From Lenisia limosa (taxonomy: Eukaryota; Breviatea): DNA of 25,509 bases. Every line of letters begins with the position of its first letter. Position 1 is the first letter of the stretch. Positions 10,587 through 21,113 of the stretch are shown piece by piece. The position numbers and the translations under genes were made by a program. The stretch is taken from contig LPNZ01002260.1 in NCBI GenBank assembly GCA_001655205.1, positions 1-25,509 of the forward strand. The letters run 5' to 3'. The notes beneath the pieces are model-generated. The model was not told the origin of the DNA and did no database searches. It saw nothing but the letters and a program-made list of their open reading frames with translations.

Positions 10587-13500
10587 TTAGAAGGTTTTGT
10601 CAATGACATGGTCCTCAATCACGCACATCAGTTGCTGAGGGTGGGGGGGGGGGGGTANNNNNNNNNNNNNNNNNNNNNNNNNNNNNNNNNNNNNNNNNNN
10701 NNNNNNNNNNNNNNNNNNNNNNNNNNNNNNNNNNNNNNNNNNNNNNNNNNNNNNNNNNNNNNNNNNNNNTCAAATATTCACACACGAGAGCTTGAAATAT
10801 TAAGTCAATCAAATTTGCCACATTTAACAAGCATTTTACCAACCTCGATGTCCTCGAAAGTGTTCATGTATCCGACAGATATGCGAACTGAGCCGAGAGG
10901 CTTGTTCATTTCGTCGATGTCCATCTTGCCTCCACAAGTGTGTCCTGCCTGGAGAGACGGTGGGTGAAAACTTTCACAAAATACGATATACCTATCACCA
11001 TACTACGATACAAGTCTTTATTCGTGGAAAATTAATTCTCATCTAGTATCCAGGAAAACAACATTGTGTATATAAATGGTCCAGAGTTGGGGAGGAAATC
11101 TTCGCATAACCTCAACACCAAAAGCCAGAAAAAAAACTTGCACAAAGTTTACGGAACAAAGTTTTTCTTGTCGCATAATCTCAAAAATATGGATCCAAGC
11201 CTTACCACTGCTACCTAGAAAAGTATTGACTATTTTGCCTATACTATGTGAATATTAAGCTGTATCCTTATTCCTGTCAAATCATGAAAAGCATAGTATA
11301 AGAAGGCCGCCACTCTTCCTTACTTTTTGGTTGCGTTTGACATCATCTGGCGACATGGACAGGGAAATATGACAGGCTCCGGGGTTACAGAAGCATCCCA
11401 CACGAATGTGAATGTTGTGTTTAGTGCAGATGTTACTGCAACATAAGTATGTAAATTGCATTCAAAGATGTAATAAAGCCTCTCCCCCTCCCCAGACCTG
11501 ATGGTATTATAACCAATGTAGTTTCCCTCATGACTGATGAAGGAACAATTGACAATAGGTCCCTGAGTTGTCAAAAGTTATTTCATCAAAAGATTCATTC
11601 CTTAAATATACTCACACCAAAGAACAAGAGTTACCGCCTCACCTGTACATTTGCGTCATTGTTGGTGTGGTTACCAACAACATGGCAGACATCTGTACCA
11701 TTGGAGTGTCTCAGTGAGGTCAACCGCTTGAACAAATACTGTTGGGTGTGAAGGTGAAAGAAAAATACTGAGGGAAGCATATTGAAGGGCGACAGTGATC
11801 TCAAACAAACCTGGGTCAAAGTGTGGGTATGGGCCTTGATGTTGTCGAATCCAAGACGATGCAGGATCTAAGCAGTCAAAAAAAAAGGCAAAGTGGCAAA
11901 AGATACGGGACAAATGTATGACCCCCCCCCCCACACACACACGCAGCAGCCAGTCACCCACCTTGAGTCCATGACGGACAGCTCCGATGGAGAGGAAAGA
12001 AATTGTTCCGTCTTCATACCGTTCAACAGGGTTCTGAAAAGGTGACAAGCGTGATGGAAAAAAAAGGAAACAAGGTATTCACCTTTCGGAGTGTTTTGTA
12101 GTCTTCGCCAGATAAAGTAACAGCAACAGATCCTCCACCCCAATAGCGCTTGCGTAGAAGTTCAATGGATTCTAAAACGTTTAAATTTATACAACTTAAT
12201 AAATAAATTTAAATGGAAGAGTAGTGAAAACTGTATTTTGAAGAACCCTCCCCTCTCACCTCTCTTAGCAACCAATGCGCCGAGGCCAGTAGGGTAACCA
12301 AACATTTTGTAGAACGACATTGACACAAAGTCAGCGTCAACCTTACTCAGGTCCAAGTTGCTTGTAGGAACCTGGGGTTAGAGTTTTTTTAAAAGAATAT
12401 ATCAGGCCGACAGAGCTGCAAAATAGTTCCAAAACCAACCAGTGCTGCTGCATCCAAAAGAACAAGCCAACGAGCAGTAGGATCTGAACCTTCAGATACC
12501 TTGGCCTTGCCAGCTCTAATATCGTTAGTCAAAGATGAAGCTCAAATTTTCCAAAAAACAACCATTGACCACCTGTAAAGTTCTGGCCATTCGAGGCTGT
12601 ATTTACGTCCGGTAAAGTTACATTCACCAGGGTACGCGAAAAGATGGAACACCTGGCCAGAGCAATCAGGATTTTTTTTTTCTAGTGGGAGGGGGGGTTA
12701 CAAACAGAGAAGTTACCCCTCAGATCGAATTATTTGTGAGAATAACAGTAAGTGCCAAACTGCATACCAATATTCTTGTTGACAATAACGCGTGCGGGGT
12801 TGAGAGGGTCACAGGGTGCGGCCATTGAAACCTGAGTGCGTCACAAATAACAGAAAAGGAAACATAGTGTTTTTAGTGCAATCATGAATTATACCCCCCC
12901 CCCCGCACTTGAGCGCCATCACGTGAAGCGTACTCGCGCATTNNNNNNNNNNNNNNNNNNNNNNNNNNNNNNNNNNNNNNNNNNNNNNNNNNNNTGCAGG
13001 GCGTCCAGGGGAAGTTCTCAGCAACAAGCTAAAGGTCAAATGGCAAAAAAAACGACTTTTGAGAGACCCAGATTCAAGAAAAAGCATTACCTTTAAAGCA
13101 GCGGTGCAATTTGAAGTAAACAGAACACAATGGGTTTCTTCAGTTACATTGAAATGACGCAGAATATCTTCACGAGCAGCATCAACCATCTAAACCATTA
13201 ATCTCATTGCTGGAATAATTGCAAAAATTATATCAGAGGCTGGATGAATAAAATCACATTCAATTTTTCCAATTTAAGAGCACTCTACCTTTGTTGCAGC
13301 AGAGGAAGAGGGGTTGTCGGAATCTTAAAAATGATTAATTTTACCAAGGAAATCAAAGACAAATTGACAGAGAATAACTACAATAAAAAATAAAATGAAA
13401 AGCAAACATGAAAAAGAAGATATAATAAAGAAAACCAGAGCATACGGGGGTTACCAAAGGTTCGGCTTTCGAGTTCAGCTTTAACTTCAGCAATAAGAGA

Positions 13501-14015
13501 TCTGTATCAGTCAGCTATCGAAAAAAGGGAATCGCCAAACCTTGGGTAAATTGAAGCCCCAGTAGAGTCCAAATAGCAGTCTCCAAGGCCTTCACTTCCG
13601 ATCTATAATAAAAATGAAGCCTGCTATTTGAATTCTGTAAAGTTTCTCTCCGGTTCCAAAAGAATCGGTAAGATTTCGATATTTATTGAATATATACCGA
13701 GAAATTCAGTTTTTTTTTCTAGTAACGAAGTGAAGCCCTAAGCGGCTGATGTCAAACGTATATACACATGTGCATAACAGTGCTTCAGTGCCACAATAGC
13801 CCACTACCTTGTCACCGTTCTGCAATTGAGCAACCTGGAGAAGATTGGGGAAATCATCACGCCTACAGAGATAAGTACAATATCATATGTATATCATAGG
13901 TGTTTTCCGAGAAAAGTTACGATTTCTCCTTCCACCTGAGATTTTCAATACGGCCGTCAAAGCCATAGTTGGGAAAATGCTTATCAAATATTTCGCGACG
14001 CTGAGGAAGAGGCAT
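10587..14015 (-). CDS. Moco-sulfurase-like PLP-dependent cysteine desulfurase, without MOSC domain
   Basis: Nineteen exons: 14015-13936, 13862-13808, 13602-13541, 13501-13455, 13323-13289, 13189-13091, 13028-12909 (containing a gap), 12831-12768, 12681-12573, 12515-12440, 12371-12260, 12171-12083, 12033-11962, 11867-11811, 11738-11643, 11562-11498, 11435-11324, 10948-10844, 10634-10587. Phases agree throughout and give about 500 aa. The protein follows the N-terminal half of MOCOS/ABA3, which takes sulfur from cysteine and passes it to the molybdenum cofactor. Visible matches: [44 protein letters not shown], the PLP-lysine segment [38 protein letters not shown], the persulfide-cysteine loop [11 protein letters not shown], and [15 protein letters not shown]. 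It ends 18 codons after the last of these, so the C-terminal MOSC domain of typical eukaryotic Moco sulfurases is absent. The usual YLDHAG and GNPHS motifs read YLDSTG and DNPSS here. Whether the substrate is Moco or another sulfur acceptor is open. Confidence 0.88.
10658..10769. other. assembly gap (N) in the last intron of the sulfurase-like gene
   Basis: The gap is next to a G-run (plus strand) of about a dozen bases. Exons on both sides join in phase 0 (..FEDIE then QLMCVIEDH..), so no coding sequence need be missing. A hidden cassette exon cannot be excluded. Confidence 0.9.
11924..11943. repeat. poly-C plus CA microsatellite in an intron
   Basis: A run of about ten C followed by (CA)n inside the intron between exons 12033-11962 and 11867-11811 of the sulfurase-like gene. 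It is unbroken here, whereas several similar runs elsewhere border assembly gaps. Confidence 0.8.
12943..12994. other. assembly gap (N) inside a coding exon of the sulfurase-like gene
   Basis: The gap of 52 N lies within exon 13028-12909, between FPWTPC and [11 protein letters not shown]. Coding flanks of 34 nt on each side plus 52 make exactly 120 nt, so the recorded gap size keeps the frame. About 17 residues are hidden, including where relatives have the HTSVVG/NHNSVLG segment. Confidence 0.85.
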
Positions 14016-14168
14016 ATGAGGCTGGCCTGCATCATCAGAAAAGGATGTTACGCCTGGGTGACTGTGCCTCCTCTCCTACCAAGTTCTCCTACATCAGCTT
14101 CTACACGTCTTCTCTTTGCGTCACGTTGTCTGAATGATCAGTTCTCCATCCATGTCATCTAATCCCAC
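14016..14168 (-). promoter_or_regulatory. 153-bp spacer between two same-strand sulfur genes
   Basis: This spacer separates the stop of the rhodanese flavoprotein gene from the proposed start of the sulfurase-like gene. It must hold the 3' end of the first and the promoter of the second, unless the two are co-transcribed or the second gene has an unseen 5' exon. No AATAAA is visible in it. The start at 14015 was chosen because it is the first in-frame ATG in the exon and upstream frames close quickly. Confidence 0.45.
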
Positions 14169-17100
14169 TTACACAAGACACTTCTCCTTCTTGTCATTGA
14201 GCACTTGCATATCCTTCTTTTCTGCCCAGTCACGAACGTCTGCATGTGCAAACCTGGTCAGGGAGGAGGGTAAGTAAATGAAATTGCAAAATGAATATAA
14301 TGTAGAAATGAGAAAAAAAACTTGAGAAATAAAACAAGGTACAATCAGGCCGAAGCTGTCAAAACCATCATGCAAAGGAAAATATGATGTGATTATAGCG
14401 TAATATTATTCCCCCATTATTTGTCTTACACAACTCTGTGCACACAGTGAGTGCCTCCCCAGCATACAAATGACATTACTGGCATGATCAGCACGTAGTA
14501 TTATTATATTATTATATTATGTATCACAACCCTTTTTACCCACTTTTGAGCTCTGAACGATTCAAACCCTCCAGAAATATGGCAAATCTGTTGGCCTGGT
14601 CTGTGATGACGCAGGAACTGTTCCGCAAAGTATGCCGCCCTTCCAATTGCACAACTCAGGATGATAGGACTAATGCAATAAAAAAAAAGAGAGACGTGCC
14701 TCGAAAAACCAAGCTGAGCAAAACAATACCGATCAGTAGGCAGCTCTTTGATTTTGGCTCGGATCTTGTCAGAGGGAATGGACTGGACACCTATGTATAA
14801 AAGATGTTGCACCATAATAAACACTAGCGCGGGATAAAATGGGAAGATATCAACTAATACACAAGGGTTTGAAGAAGTCTACCAGTGTATCACCCCTTTA
14901 TATGGTAAAGAGACATGAATAGTTGGGAGAATAAAGAGTTGCAAGTTGCCCTACCAGGGATGTGGCCTGCAGTGAATTCCCAGTCATAACGGACATCAAT
15001 GAAATAGGCATTGGGGATTGCAATTGCTTCAAGCCACGAGAGAGGCTGAATGGTAAGCCAAAAAGTCAAGTTGTACAACGACAACGAACAAACACTGCAC
15101 CTTTGAAACGCCTTCGAGCACATGTGTCGCGGACATGGCCAAAAGATTGATGGGGTCTCTGAAAATATCAATACCTAATGATTTGAAAGCCTCTAGAATC
15201 CCCAAAAACCTAGCGGAATTGAATTGAGGTGCATAGCACAACTCAGCGTTCTCCAAATCATAAACTGTGCCTGACTTCTGCATGCACATACTACAAGGTC
15301 AGTACTCTTATGAAGTTGAACTCATCACACACCTCACAACATCCACACGCTTGTCCACTCCTTCACAACGTCCAGAAGCTTGGAATCCCAAAATACGACC
15401 ATCAGACTAAATTGTCAGCTGAACAGGGTTTCACAACATCAAAAGATCCAACAAGCTTTTGTATTGCAAAACGATTATCATTTGATTAACCCGTGAACTA
15501 ACCTGGTAGATGAGCTTGGAATGGATTTTATGGGCAAGTGGATAGTAACCTGCGTGCTGGTTTGCGTGATGGAATAGTACATGGTAGTCGGAAATACCTA
15601 AAGAATAACAACAACAAAACACATGCTTGCCCACTACCCCCCCCCCCNNNNNNNNNNNNNNNNNNNNNNNNNNNNNNNNNNNNNNNNNNNNNNNNNNNNN
15701 NNNNNNNNNNNNNNTCCAACTGAACCAATCGTGACACCGAAAGCACCAATAACTGCGCTTCCCTTTGTACCAGGATAAACTCTTTGGCGTCCTAATAGTG
15801 AGAATATTAGCATTGAAGATGAACACACCATTTCTCCAGGATGATGTGATGTTTTCAGCTACCAAGCGGCCTTGCCGAGCAGCTGGACCCGCAAGGGGTA
15901 CCTGAGTATTCAAACCCGTGACCTGGTGCTTGACTTCGATAGCGTCTCCAACAGCCCAAATTGAGGGGATACTAGAGTGCAAGTGCTCCGTAACAATGAT
16001 GCCTCCTCTTTTGCCGATCTATGCGTTCAACTCAGAAATGCTCAATACTTTCGCTATCATTACATTGACAAATCAAAACACTTTGTAATAGAGGCATATA
16101 TTAGTATATGATATGTAGTATATAATATGATATATTACATATACTACTATGTTAAGAAAACTTACAATGATATGATATGATTAGTACTTCGAAATAAAAA
16201 GTATAAAAACCAGTCAACACCATCACACAGCTTTACGGAAGCCGAAGTAGTCAAATCAAGTGAAATATTAAAGTGAAACCTCCTGGTTACCTTGCATCCG
16301 GCCATCTTTGCAAGCACGTTCTAAAAAGTCATAAACCATATGACAAGGCGTTGAGATCATGAGAAAGGAATACCCTACCCACCTCAGGGGTCACACCAAT
16401 AGCCATGATGATAATGTCAGCAGCAATCTCTTTGTTGGATTGAGTAATCACCTAAAAGAATAAAAAAAAAATGATTAAAATATTCTCTTTAGCCCACAGT
16501 TAACCTTGAACCAGCCTTGCCCTCTTCAACACGAGCAAGTCCGTCACCCAACACCATTCGGACTCCGGCCTTCTCAAGTTCTTCATGAAGCCAAAAGGTC
16601 ATTTCTCTGTCAACAACCGGCAACACCTACAAGTCATAAATCCCTTGATCTCAAATGGATATCATGTCATCTGAGTCAACATACTTGATCAGCGATATCG
16701 ACAAGAGTCACGTCAAGGAGCTGTTTGCGAAGATTCTATAAAATGATCAGTGTTCCATCCACGTCATATACTACATACCTCGGCCATTTCCAACCCAATG
16801 AAGCCGGCTCCAACAACAACAGCACGGCGGGGTGCGGGGCGCGAGGCAAGGAAAGCTCTAACCAAGTAAGGTACACTTGAAACAGATATCCCACCAGGTA
16901 ATAACCAGTGTATGATAAATGTTTAAGAGAACAATTTTATCCAACCTAATGTCTCTAGCATCCGGGATGTTCCTGACAGTAAAGACACCGGGGAGGTTGA
17001 GGCCAGGGAGGTTGGGTTTAATGGGCTTGGCACCAGGCGCAAGAACAAGCTCATCGTAGGCCATCGACTCAGTCTAAGATGTTATCCTGTGTGACAAATT

Positions 17101-17867
17101 TTTATTTTCAAAAAACGCTTGTTTTTTTGGGGGGAAAACTGAATCGGAAAAATCACTTGCCCTCAAAAAACAAAACACTCAAAATCCAGTCAAAACTAGA
17201 CAAATTAGACGACAATCTATCTGACTTAAGCGCAAAGAAAGAAAGCCAGAACCTTAAATAAAATACACATTATTACGTAACGTTAGTGGAGTACACCAGT
17301 AATGTTCGCGGGAAAAGCTCTCGTTTGCTCCGCAACAGAAAAAAAAGTTTCATCACTAGATTGACTGATGGAACAGTAAACATGGCGCCTTCGGGAGAAA
17401 ACAGAACCGTGTTTGTTTTTTTGTTTTTTTTTAGACATCTGCCCACCTCTCCATTGGTGAGACGCGTATAGGTGAGGACTTTAGAGGAGGAGTCAACACC
17501 AGTGACTTCAGTTGAGGCAAAAACTCGTACATTGAACTCCACTTCAAAGTAATGAGGTGTTACAATCACCAACTAAAAGGTCATTTACAACATAATGATG
17601 TAAAAGACTTCATCCGAGGCAACTTACATTTTCTTCGTGATCAACAACATCACCAACGTGGTACGGAAGTCCACACTAAAGATAAAATAGGCTTTATATT
17701 TCATACAAAAGAATATCACAAAACAAAGAGCTCACATTGGCAAATGAGACGTGTGGGGATCTTTCAAACATGATGATTTCACATGATTCGTCTAAACGAC
17801 GTAGTCTAGCAGCGCAAGCGGCACCGCCGGCTACACCACCAACAATCACAACTCTTCTAGTTGCCAT
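14169..17867 (-). CDS. CoA-disulfide-reductase/NADH-oxidase-like flavoprotein fused to rhodanese domain
   Basis: Nineteen exons: 17867-17736, 17675-17628, 17572-17447, 17073-16946, 16857-16779, 16735-16685, 16626-16498, 16451-16383, 16320-16291, 16018-15829, 15791 into the gap, 15597-15503, 15406-15333, 15290-15210, 15158-15101, 15045-14955, 14790-14730, 14669-14544, 14253-14169. The protein is about 585 aa. The N-terminus has the FAD dinucleotide fold VVIVGGVAGGAACAARLRRL and then SFANCGLPYHVG with the redox Cys at residue 45, which defines the CoADR/Nox subfamily using a single active Cys. The NAD(P)H-binding fold is VVVGAGFIGLEMAE (about 158-171), the FAD-end motif SIPSIWAVGDAIE, and the dimerisation domain contains HAGYYPLAHKIHSKL, EGVDKRVDVV and YDLENAELCYAPQF. 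The C-terminal rhodanese domain has FIDVRYDWEFTAGHIPG and the active loop SCAIGRAAY with its Cys. Relatives reduce CoA disulfide, CoA persulfide or polysulfide. The start may alternatively be 17888. The junction 14544/14253 joins in phase and gives the C-terminal tail FAHADVRDWAEKKDMQVL. Confidence 0.9.
14447..14466. repeat. 20-bp word shared with 23283-23302
   Basis: The plus-strand 20-mer TGAGTGCCTCCCCAGCATAC occurs exactly here, in the last intron of the flavoprotein gene, and again next to an assembly gap in the lipase gene. Flanks differ on both sides. Confidence 0.8.
15648..15714. other. assembly gap (N) in the rhodanese flavoprotein gene
   Basis: The gap follows a C-run on the plus strand. 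It removes the 3' end of the exon that starts at 15791 and part of the next intron. By comparison with the family about ten residues between VTIGSVG and ISDYHV are missing. Confidence 0.9.
16085..16165. repeat. AT-rich palindromic block in an intron of the flavoprotein gene
   Basis: TATATTAGTATATGATATG and TAATATGATATATTACATA words in the intron 16290-16019, ending near ATGATATGATATGATTAG. Same family as the other TATGATA/TATCATA blocks. Confidence 0.75.
17074..17446 (-). other. 373-bp intron with A-rich sequence
   Basis: This is the longest intron of the flavoprotein gene, between exons 17572-17447 and 17073-16946. It carries several poly-A/poly-T runs and plus-strand Lys-rich open frames that result from A-richness. 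I see no gene in it. Confidence 0.6.
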
Positions 17868-18054
17868 ACTGTTGTTTTTAACAACCAACTGCTCAACTCA
17901 CTCCTGGGTGACTGGGTGACGAAATAAGAGAACGCGTGAAAAAGCTGGGGGAAAAGCTGGGAAAACAAGAACCAAAATACGTGAATTGAATAGCTTACGT
18001 TGTTGGGGCTGCTTTGCTGTTTGTTGTTGTTGAGTTGTTTTTAACAAGTCTTTA
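17868..18054. promoter_or_regulatory. compact divergent promoter: rhodanese flavoprotein and ubiquilin
   Basis: Only 187 bp separate the two start codons, so one short region must drive both genes. It contains a duplicated AAAAGCTGGG element (about 17939-17962) and TTG-repeat sequence (TTTGTTGTTGTTGAG, about 18020-18034). No TATA box is evident. Co-expression of a redox/sulfur enzyme and a proteostasis factor is possible from this geometry, but that is inference. Confidence 0.55.
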
Positions 18055-20676
18055 ATGATGCAGATTAATATCAAATGGTCAGCTGGGCCTGGCTTCGAAA
18101 TCGAGGTTTGGGGTTGTGGTGATGTTGACGTTGTGTGGTGTGCATTCAATTGAGACCAAATTGCCTTGTTAACCATTAGGTTGAAGAAAAAACTCTAATT
18201 GAAGACTTCAAGAAGATGCTTGCTGAGGATAAGACACTGGTTCTGGAATCAGTTCGTCTCGTATGCTCTGGCAAGTTGTTGAAGGATGGGTCAAGTCTTG
18301 CTGATTATGGTGGGTGTCTTTCCAAATGGATTGTTGAAAGATTGAAAAATGCTGCTTTCCCCTATTTTCTCCATTTTTATCTCTTCCACTTCCACAAGTT
18401 TCAATACAATTACGGACATGAGTAGGAAGTGGTTTTATTTTTAAGGTTTGAAAGAAGGAGCAGTGATCCACATGGTTGGACGAAAGATAAAAACTGAGGT
18501 TGGAGGTTGATATAATTGCCCATAAAACCCACAGGTGGTTTTGCTCTCTTACTTTTGAAAGTACCTCAATCACATCAGGAAAAGCAGGTAGTTGTGGAAA
18601 AAGAGGAAACCATTTCGGCATCTGTCCCTGCTGCTGCCCCTGTCCCTGCTGCCCAGCCATCTCAGGTTAGTGAAATCATAGTTAAGATTCGTTTTTCGTT
18701 AGTGTAGTACCCTTCGAATAAGATCATAATACATATTTTATGCATTATTATGTTCAAATCTTCTTCTTTTTGTTTATTTTTAATCCTTAATAAAGACTCG
18801 CCAACAACAACCTTCCGGTTACGTGAATCATTTTGCTTCCTTTGGATCAGGCAGCAGTAATATGGCTGAAATGATGCGTCATCAGCAAGAAATGCTCAGA
18901 CAGAACCCAGTACGTGTTGTACTCTTAATTTTCTCCGCCAATATTACTTTAGAAGTGCACCCGCACTCATTATTAATCCAGGAAATGATGCGACAAATGA
19001 TGCAAGATCCTAGTGTACAGCAAATAATGGCCAACCCCGAGGCACTTCGGAATATGATGCAAGGCAACCCCATGATTGAGGTATAATTGTTGACAGTTTA
19101 ATTTTCGCAACATTCTTTCAGATCTCCCTATGCTCATCATTTTGATATTTTTTTGTTAATTTTTATTTTTATTTATTTTACTTGCAGTCACTTGTTGCTG
19201 AAAACCCGGAACTTGCGACTGCTTTTGAGAATCCAGAAATGATACAGCAAATGCAGCGAGCAATGACTGATCCTGTCTGAAGATGATTGATGAGATGATG
19301 ATTTGAAAATTTGCCGTTTTTTTTTACTCTTTCAGGCGTATCAAACTCAGTTGCAACAACAAATGGACAACTCTTTGCTCAACATGGAAAATATGCCTGT
19401 ATGAAGTTTTCCTTTCTTTGGATGTTCTAAAACTGTAGCACGGCATGCAGGCTATTCATGCAGCCCATCGATCAATGACTCAGGCTGAAGAAGCGGCCGC
19501 AGGAAGGAGTCGTGGCGAAGGTAAAATCTGGTCAGTTTTGTTACTGACGTAAAAGATAGAGCAACAGCAGAGTCAAACCTCAATGCAACACTGAGGGAAA
19601 CTGATAATCAGATGAATCAACACGCCCCTAACACAGATGCCCTCCCTAACCCTTGGGCGGTTTGAGGATATCCCTTTGGCATTGTGTTTTTGAATTCTGT
19701 GGATGAGTTAATTGACAATTTAAGGCAGCTGCAGCCCCAGGAATGGGGGGGCCTGCTGCACCCCAAATGTTCAATCCTATGATGGGTAACCCAATGGGAG
19801 GAGCAATGGGTGGTGCTCCGGATATGGCCCAGATGCAGGTTTGTCTTTGAACAGTTTCCAGCACCGAGATTTATTTTTTTGCTTGGACGAAATTTTCTTT
19901 TAACACCCTGATTTTCTTCAGCAAATGATGGAGAACCCAATAATGAGGCAAATGATCAGTGGTGTTCTTTCAAACCCTGATCAATTGGAGGCAATGGTGA
20001 GTTCTAACTTAATTTTGGTTGACGCCTGTAGACTGGAAACAGAGAATTGGCTGATATGATGCGCAATAATCCTATGATGAGACAAATGTTCAGTAACCCT
20101 GATACCCTTGTTGGTGGTGTAAGCTTTTTATCCTCAATATTGGTTTTTTTGGGGGAAACGTTTCTCTTGAAATAATTTTTTCTCCAGAGTCAAATGTTGA
20201 CCCCAGAGGCAATGCAACAAGCTGAACAAATGCGAGCTATGATGTGGGTGAGAGTATTGGAGTATTGTGAGAATGTTTTTATGACTTTTTCAGGGGAGGT
20301 GGAGCTCCAATGGGCGACTTTGGTATGGGAGGTAAGCCACGATGCAATCATGTATCATTTGACTGTCTAGGAATGGGCAATTTCCCTTTCGCCCCTCGTC
20401 CATCAGCAGATACACGTCCACCAGCTGTTGGCGTGGCAGAAATATGGAATTATTTCTGAATTATGATTATTTTTTCATTAGTTATCTAAAATTTCTGACA
20501 TTCGCAATTTCATATATTTTCCCTTTTTTTCATTTTTTATTTTGTTATAGGAACGTTTTGCTGCCGAAGTTGCCCAACTTAGAGAAATGGGGTTTTATGA
20601 TGAGGCAGAGAACCTGAGAGTCTTAACCATTACCAATGGCAACGTTAATGCCGCTGTAGCTATTTTGCTTGGATGA
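18055..20676 (+). CDS. ubiquilin/Dsk2-type ubiquitin receptor, complete
   Basis: A shuttle protein that binds the proteasome through an N-terminal ubiquitin-like (UBL) domain and ubiquitinated clients through a C-terminal UBA domain. Seventeen exons: 18055-18105, 18180-18309, 18446-18505, 18535-18665, 18796-18909, 18982-19080, 19188-19274, 19336-19398, 19451-19520, 19556-19659, 19725-19838, 19922-19996, 20032-20118, 20188-20243, 20294-20331, 20371-20432, 20551-20676. They give about 488 aa, near the usual size. The UBL domain includes VRLVCSGKLLKDGSSLADYG and LKEGAVIHMVGRK. The middle carries Met/Gln-rich STI1-type segments (MMRQMMQDPSVQQIMANPEA, MIQQMQRAMTDP, QQMMENPIMRQMISGVLSNP, MMRNNPMMRQMFSNPD). 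A Gly/Pro/Met linker follows, and the UBA domain ends the protein (EVAQLREMGFYDEAENLRVL, then NGNVNAAVAILLG). Two ATGs in tandem (18055, 18058) can start it. Exon 4 may instead begin at 18562, and exon 16 may end at 20426; both alternatives keep the frame. Confidence 0.95.
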
Positions 20677-20846
20677 CTTCTTTGGTGGATTCGTTTTGAA
20701 ATGTATAGCCCAACCCCCTCTGAACCAGAGTAACTTGCAAGCAACATCAGGAGCCAAGTCCGGGAGCAAGCAAAAAAACATTACTTTGGCTTCTCACAAT
20801 ACCGGTGTCCGCGTTAGGATGCAAATTGTATTACCAAACGTACCCA

Positions 20847-20873
20847 ACACACACACACATACACACACACACA
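20847..20873. repeat. CA dinucleotide microsatellite
   Basis: An (AC)n tract with a single T interruption, about 170 bp downstream of the ubiquilin stop codon. Confidence 0.95.
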
Positions 20874-21010
20874 GTGAGTTTCCCAAGACATTCTAATGAA
20901 CACCACAAGGAAGAAAGTAAGCGATAATTGTAGAGAAAAGAAAGAAAGTAGTATAGCAAGTTATTCCCACTACACAACATATAAGAGAGAGAAAAAAAAA
21001 AAAAAAAAAA

Positions 21011-21113
21011 NNNNNNNNNNNNNNNNNNNNNNNNNNNNNNNNNNNNNNNNNNNNNNNNNNNNNNNNNNNNNNNNNNNNNNNNNNNNNNNNNNNNNNNNNN
21101 NNNNNNNNNNNNN
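21011..21113. other. assembly gap (N) after a poly-A run
   Basis: The gap directly follows about 18 consecutive A. It lies in intergenic sequence between the ubiquilin and lipase genes. Confidence 0.95.

Noticed and set aside
14339-14375. Possible TusA exon (MMVLTASA or SFGLIVP frames)
   Set aside because: No donor or acceptor allows these frames to join neighbouring exons without a stop, while the direct splice 14544/14253 fits in phase.
17079-17261. Lys/Asn-rich plus-strand frame
   Set aside because: It lies in the A-rich 373-bp intron of the minus-strand flavoprotein gene.
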